Assembly (NCBI RefSeq): GCF_014656435.1 | Contig: NZ_BNCK01000002.1 | Span: 644,057-708,056, forward strand | Direction: 5' to 3' | DNA length: 64,000 nt | DNA from: Thalassotalea marina | GTDB lineage: Bacteria; Pseudomonadota; Gammaproteobacteria; Enterobacterales; Alteromonadaceae | Part shown: positions 61,844 through 64,000 of the stretch, in pieces | Layout of the letters: each line of letters starts with the position of its first letter | Position numbering within the stretch: position 1 is the first letter of the stretch | Program-made: the position numbers and the translations under genes | Notes under the pieces: model-generated | Database searches by the model: none | What the model saw: the letters and a program-made list of their open reading frames with translations, nothing else | Told to the model about the DNA's origin: nothing

Positions 61844-61990
61844 ATGAGTGTCTCGCTGATAGGCCGTAGCGGCGCACTTGCCTTCATCAAAGCCAAGCGC
61901 CTTCGTATTCCATTGTTCATGGAACGTGTTTCTGCTGGTTTTCCTTCACCAGCGCTTTTCCCATATTGCTCTTTTTTGTCAATGTTCTGA
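61844..61990 (+). pseudogene. rumA: Truncated rumA-like (UmuD-family) gene
   Basis: The frame starts at 61844 and encodes MSVSLIGRSGALAFIKAKRL followed by RIPLFMERVSAGFPSPA, the conserved N-terminus of UmuD/MucA/RumA up to the self-cleavage region, and then diverges (LFPYCSFLSMF) to a stop at 61990. The full protein should be about 140 residues, so the gene is cut after about 37 codons. In R391 rumA is followed by rumB; here the beta-lactamase segment follows. The break therefore lies near 61954. DNA damage would still fire the promoter, but no functional RumA would be made. Confidence 0.85.
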
Positions 61991-62420
61991 AATCTATTAA
62001 TAAATAACGAAAAAATAATAAGATAGTAAGATAAATCTCGTTCATACCTACTTTTACGGCGTTGACAACTATCACTCGGTCGAGTTTTTTCACTGATCCC
62101 CGCTGGGATCCCCTAATTGGTTGCCTTAGCGCTCATCCGAGCAAAGTTGAGTTAGGCTAGTTAACTAAATAATATAAATGGCCTTGTCCGACTCAGGCGA
62201 GACGGAACAACTTCGGTGGCCTCGATAAGCGCTGGCCCACTCCGAACCGTGAGAGTTTTTAAACAAACTGGTAAAGCAGACGCAATTCTCTTTCACTCGA
62301 AGCTGCTTTAAACCGCAGGTCGCGACCCATAACAGACGCTAATTCTTTAATCGATATTCGTTTTGATGTATCATCGCGAGCAGGAAACACCTTTCTTTAT
62401 ATCTAGGAAAAAACTATCGT
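61991..62420. other. Gene-free stretch before the beta-lactamase gene
   Basis: 430 bases. The region near 62100 has a small hairpin (GATCCCC-GCT-GGGATCCCC, imperfect) and otherwise no features. The beta-lactamase promoter is expected close to 62380 but I could not place the -35/-10 with confidence. Confidence 0.5.
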
Positions 62421-63284
62421 ATGTACTCCAAATTTGTTGTTTTTGTATCGCTGTTAAGCAGCTTAACCCTCAGCATTCCTGCCAACTCTTCTCCAGACCT
62501 GATAGTCAACAGCATCAAAGAGGTAGAGCAAAACCTGGGTGCTAAAGTAGGAGTCTCAATCTACAGCGTTTCTGATGGTTACCTTTGGCATTACAACGGC
62601 GATTCACGTTTTCCGTTGATGAGCACCTTTAAAACTCTTGCATGTGCGAAATTGCTCCACGATGTTGAAACGGCGAAGCTGTCGATTGATCGATCTGTGA
62701 AGATTGAGGAACAAGACCTTATTACTTGGTCGCCGATAACAGAAAAGCTTGTTGGAGAGAGCTTTTCCCTCAAGCAGGCTTGCACGGCTGCAATGGTTAT
62801 GAGTGACAACACAGCGGCTAATATAGTACTGGACGGTATTAGTGGCCCATCTGAATTGACCTTGTTCATGAAAGAACTCGGTGATGAAGTAACGCGACTG
62901 GATCGTATAGAGCCTCATTTAAATGAAGCGCGAAGCGGGGATGAGCGTGATACAACAACACCTAACGCGATTGTAAAAAGCCTCGGGAAACTGCTTTATG
63001 GCGAGAAACTCTCAAGTGGCTCTAAAGAACAATTAATTGAATGGATGGCTGGCAACAAGGTGTCCGATAGCTTGTTGCGTTCAGTGCTACCAGAGGGGTG
63101 GTCAATTGCTGATAGGTCGGGTGCTGGTGGTTTTGGGTCTAGGGGAATCACCGCTGCGATTTGGTCAAATGAACAGCAGCCATTAATTGTTGCGATATAT
63201 CTCACCCAGACTGAAGCTTCGTTTGACGAGAGAAATAAAGCTATTGCCAAAATAGGTAGAGAAATTTTCGCTTCTTATAACTAA
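62421..63284 (+). CDS. CARB-type class A beta-lactamase, divergent
   Basis: 287 residues. It has a signal peptide (KFVVFVSLLSSLTLSIPANS), STFK (68-71), SDN (128-130), Glu164 in RIEPHLNE, and ADRSGAGG (230-237), where RSG replaces KTG. RSG at this place marks carbenicillin-hydrolysing PSE/CARB enzymes. The mature part is only moderately similar to CARB-2/PSE-1 as I remember it, so this may be an uncommon allele. It would give resistance to carbenicillin and ampicillin. The gene follows the truncated rumA. Confidence 0.9.
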   Translation: MYSKFVVFVSLLSSLTLSIPANSSPDLIVNSIKEVEQNLGAKVGVSIYSVSDGYLWHYNGDSRFPLMSTFKTLACAKLLHDVETAKLSIDRSVKIEEQDLITWSPITEKLVGESFSLKQACTAAMVMSDNTAANIVLDGISGPSELTLFMKELGDEVTRLDRIEPHLNEARSGDERDTTTPNAIVKSLGKLLYGEKLSSGSKEQLIEWMAGNKVSDSLLRSVLPEGWSIADRSGAGGFGSRGITAAIWSNEQQPLIVAIYLTQTEASFDERNKAIAKIGREIFASYN

Positions 63285-63305
63285 GGCAACTTGGCGGGTA
63301 CTAAG

Positions 63306-63340
63306 CACCTCAGCATCATAAGATGAGAGGTGTTCTTTCA
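63306..63340 (+). terminator. Terminator of the beta-lactamase gene
   Basis: CACCTC pairs with GAGGTG and inside it CATC pairs with GATG around ATAA, followed by TTCTTTC. It lies 22 bases after the bla stop. Confidence 0.75.
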
Positions 63341-63594
63341 ATCTTCCTTTATAGCGGCAGCTAAATCGCAGCTAAAGACATCGATCAGGCCGCTCCGTAT
63401 GTCCGCATTGTGCCGACTCCGGTATATGCGCAGGAAAATCATCTAACGTCCGGTTCCGGAAATTTCAGTTGGCTCTGTTAAAGCAACAGTGAGCGTATGC
63501 CCTCTCCCCCTTTAACGCTGCTCCTCAGAGACGGCTATACGGTAGTTATCTGCGGCCGTAGTTGAGCAGTGTGGTCATTTAGCAGTATCTCGCG

Positions 63595-63630
63595 CTATAA
63601 AAAACTGTATGTATATACAGTTTTTTATAG
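63595..63630. promoter_or_regulatory. 36-base palindrome containing a LexA box
   Basis: Two perfect 16-base arms (CTATAAAAAACTGTAT and ATACAGTTTTTTATAG) with a GTAT loop. The centre, CTGTATGTATATACAG at 63605-63620, is a perfect CTGT-N8-ACAG LexA site. No clear gene follows on either strand, so the target is unknown. It might also work as a bidirectional terminator. Confidence 0.8.
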
Positions 63631-63858
63631 TAGGCTTATCTTGTAGAGCAAGGTGAGTGAGATCTCTTTATGAGTCGGGTTTCCCCAAAAAGTTTTCCCC
63701 AAGGTATCATTACGAAAGGCCACACAGATAAGAATTTCCAGTTTCTGGTTCTGTCCGGTAATGTTTTGCTTCTAATTCAATCTCACCTTGCTAATTTACC
63801 GCCGTCCCAGCGGCGGAGCGCTAATAGGGCTGTGTTCTACTTCGAATGTTTCCTGTGG

Positions 63859-64000
63859 CTAATCAACCATCCACTGCGATGTCTGGGGGATCAGGTCGTC
63901 TTCCAGTGCGCGGTATTTGGTAACATTTGGCAAATAAATGCGTCCATTCAGTCGTGAGGTTAACTGCCGGTAGAGCAGCCATTCGTAACGTTGCGGGTTA
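63859..64000 (-). pseudogene. 3' fragment of a Tn3-family transposase gene, runs off the right edge
   Basis: On the minus strand the frame reads RYEWLLYRQLTSRLNG, then RIYLPNVTKYRALEDDLI, then a stop at 63859. This resembles the middle of Tn3-family TnpA (the LYRQL and FEDDL/LEDDL pattern). The stop at that place means the gene is cut short here; the upstream part lies beyond the window. It points to a transposon remnant beside the bla gene. Confidence 0.55.

Noticed and set aside
63285..63600. An attC site after the beta-lactamase gene
   Set aside because: No core pair with pairing arms could be found, only a terminator hairpin. I therefore do not call the gene a cassette.
63670..63957. 95-residue plus-strand frame after the 36-base palindrome
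   Set aside because: It has no domain and overlaps the opposite-strand Tn3-type transposase remnant, which looks real.
1..64000. CRISPR arrays, tRNA or rRNA genes, oriT and the ICE integrase
   Set aside because: I found no regularly spaced repeats, no tRNA-like cloverleaf I could support, and no integrase other than the IS91 partner. oriT and the int end of such ICEs should lie beyond the right edge.

Overview
The window looks like about two thirds of an integrative and conjugative element of the SXT/R391 family, read backwards: most backbone genes are on the minus strand. The gene order supports this. From right to left it runs from a truncated rumA-like gene through a DEDDh exonuclease, traI, traD, a DUF4400 protein, traL-E-K-B-V-A, dsbC, traC, a TrbI-like protein, a pilin peptidase, a TrbC/TraW fusion, traU and traN. 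It continues through a DUF1845-like gene to ssb, bet, exo, CobS/CobT-like genes, radC, a primase-like gene, traF and the first codons of traH. IncA/C plasmids share much of this backbone, but the LexA-controlled rumA and the position of the insertions fit an SXT/R391 ICE better. The integrase end lies outside the window, so chromosomal integration cannot be confirmed. The host is probably a gammaproteobacterium (Vibrio, Shewanella, Proteus or Providencia type), judged from the element and not from chromosomal genes.

Layout. 1-12,500: DNA-processing and homologous-recombination genes, each small transcription unit preceded by a recurrent two-helix RNA leader. 12,500-16,600: first variable site, with an orphan rifampicin-resistance cassette (arr plus an attC-like site) and an IS91-type transposase paired with a tyrosine recombinase. 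16,600-27,650: traN-U-W, peptidase, traC and dsbC, interrupted by a tnpB-only IS200/IS605 element inserted at the 3' end of traC. 27,690-36,200: second variable site, with a four-gene operon (UPF1-like helicase, wHTH protein, double-HKD PLD protein, RtcR-like CARF/sigma54 activator), a divergent remnant of traA and a DUF1778/GNAT toxin-antitoxin pair. 36,240-46,400: pilus and coupling genes, with a HigBA-like pair between the DUF4400 gene and traL.

46,400-59,600 is a defence island. It holds a type II-short CBASS (HNH-SAVED effector, CD-NTase, E2-like protein), a hydrolase/small-protein pair, a STAS-like/GHKL ATPase pair, and a WYL-regulated type I restriction-modification operon. 59,900-64,000 is the region next to rumA, where rumA is cut short and followed by a divergent CARB-type beta-lactamase, a 36-bp LexA-box palindrome and the edge of a Tn3-family transposase gene.

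The two most interesting observations are these. (1) The 27.8-34.7 kb operon encodes an RtcR-like activator with an intact GAFTGA motif, and a near-consensus sigma54 promoter lies about 40 bases before the operon's first start codon. This suggests a self-contained, ligand-sensing, sigma54-driven RNA-surveillance or defence module. (2) At least nine leaders in the recombination region, and one before traI, fold into different sequences with the same architecture, in which the ribosome-binding site is paired. This looks like a family of covarying translational control elements.
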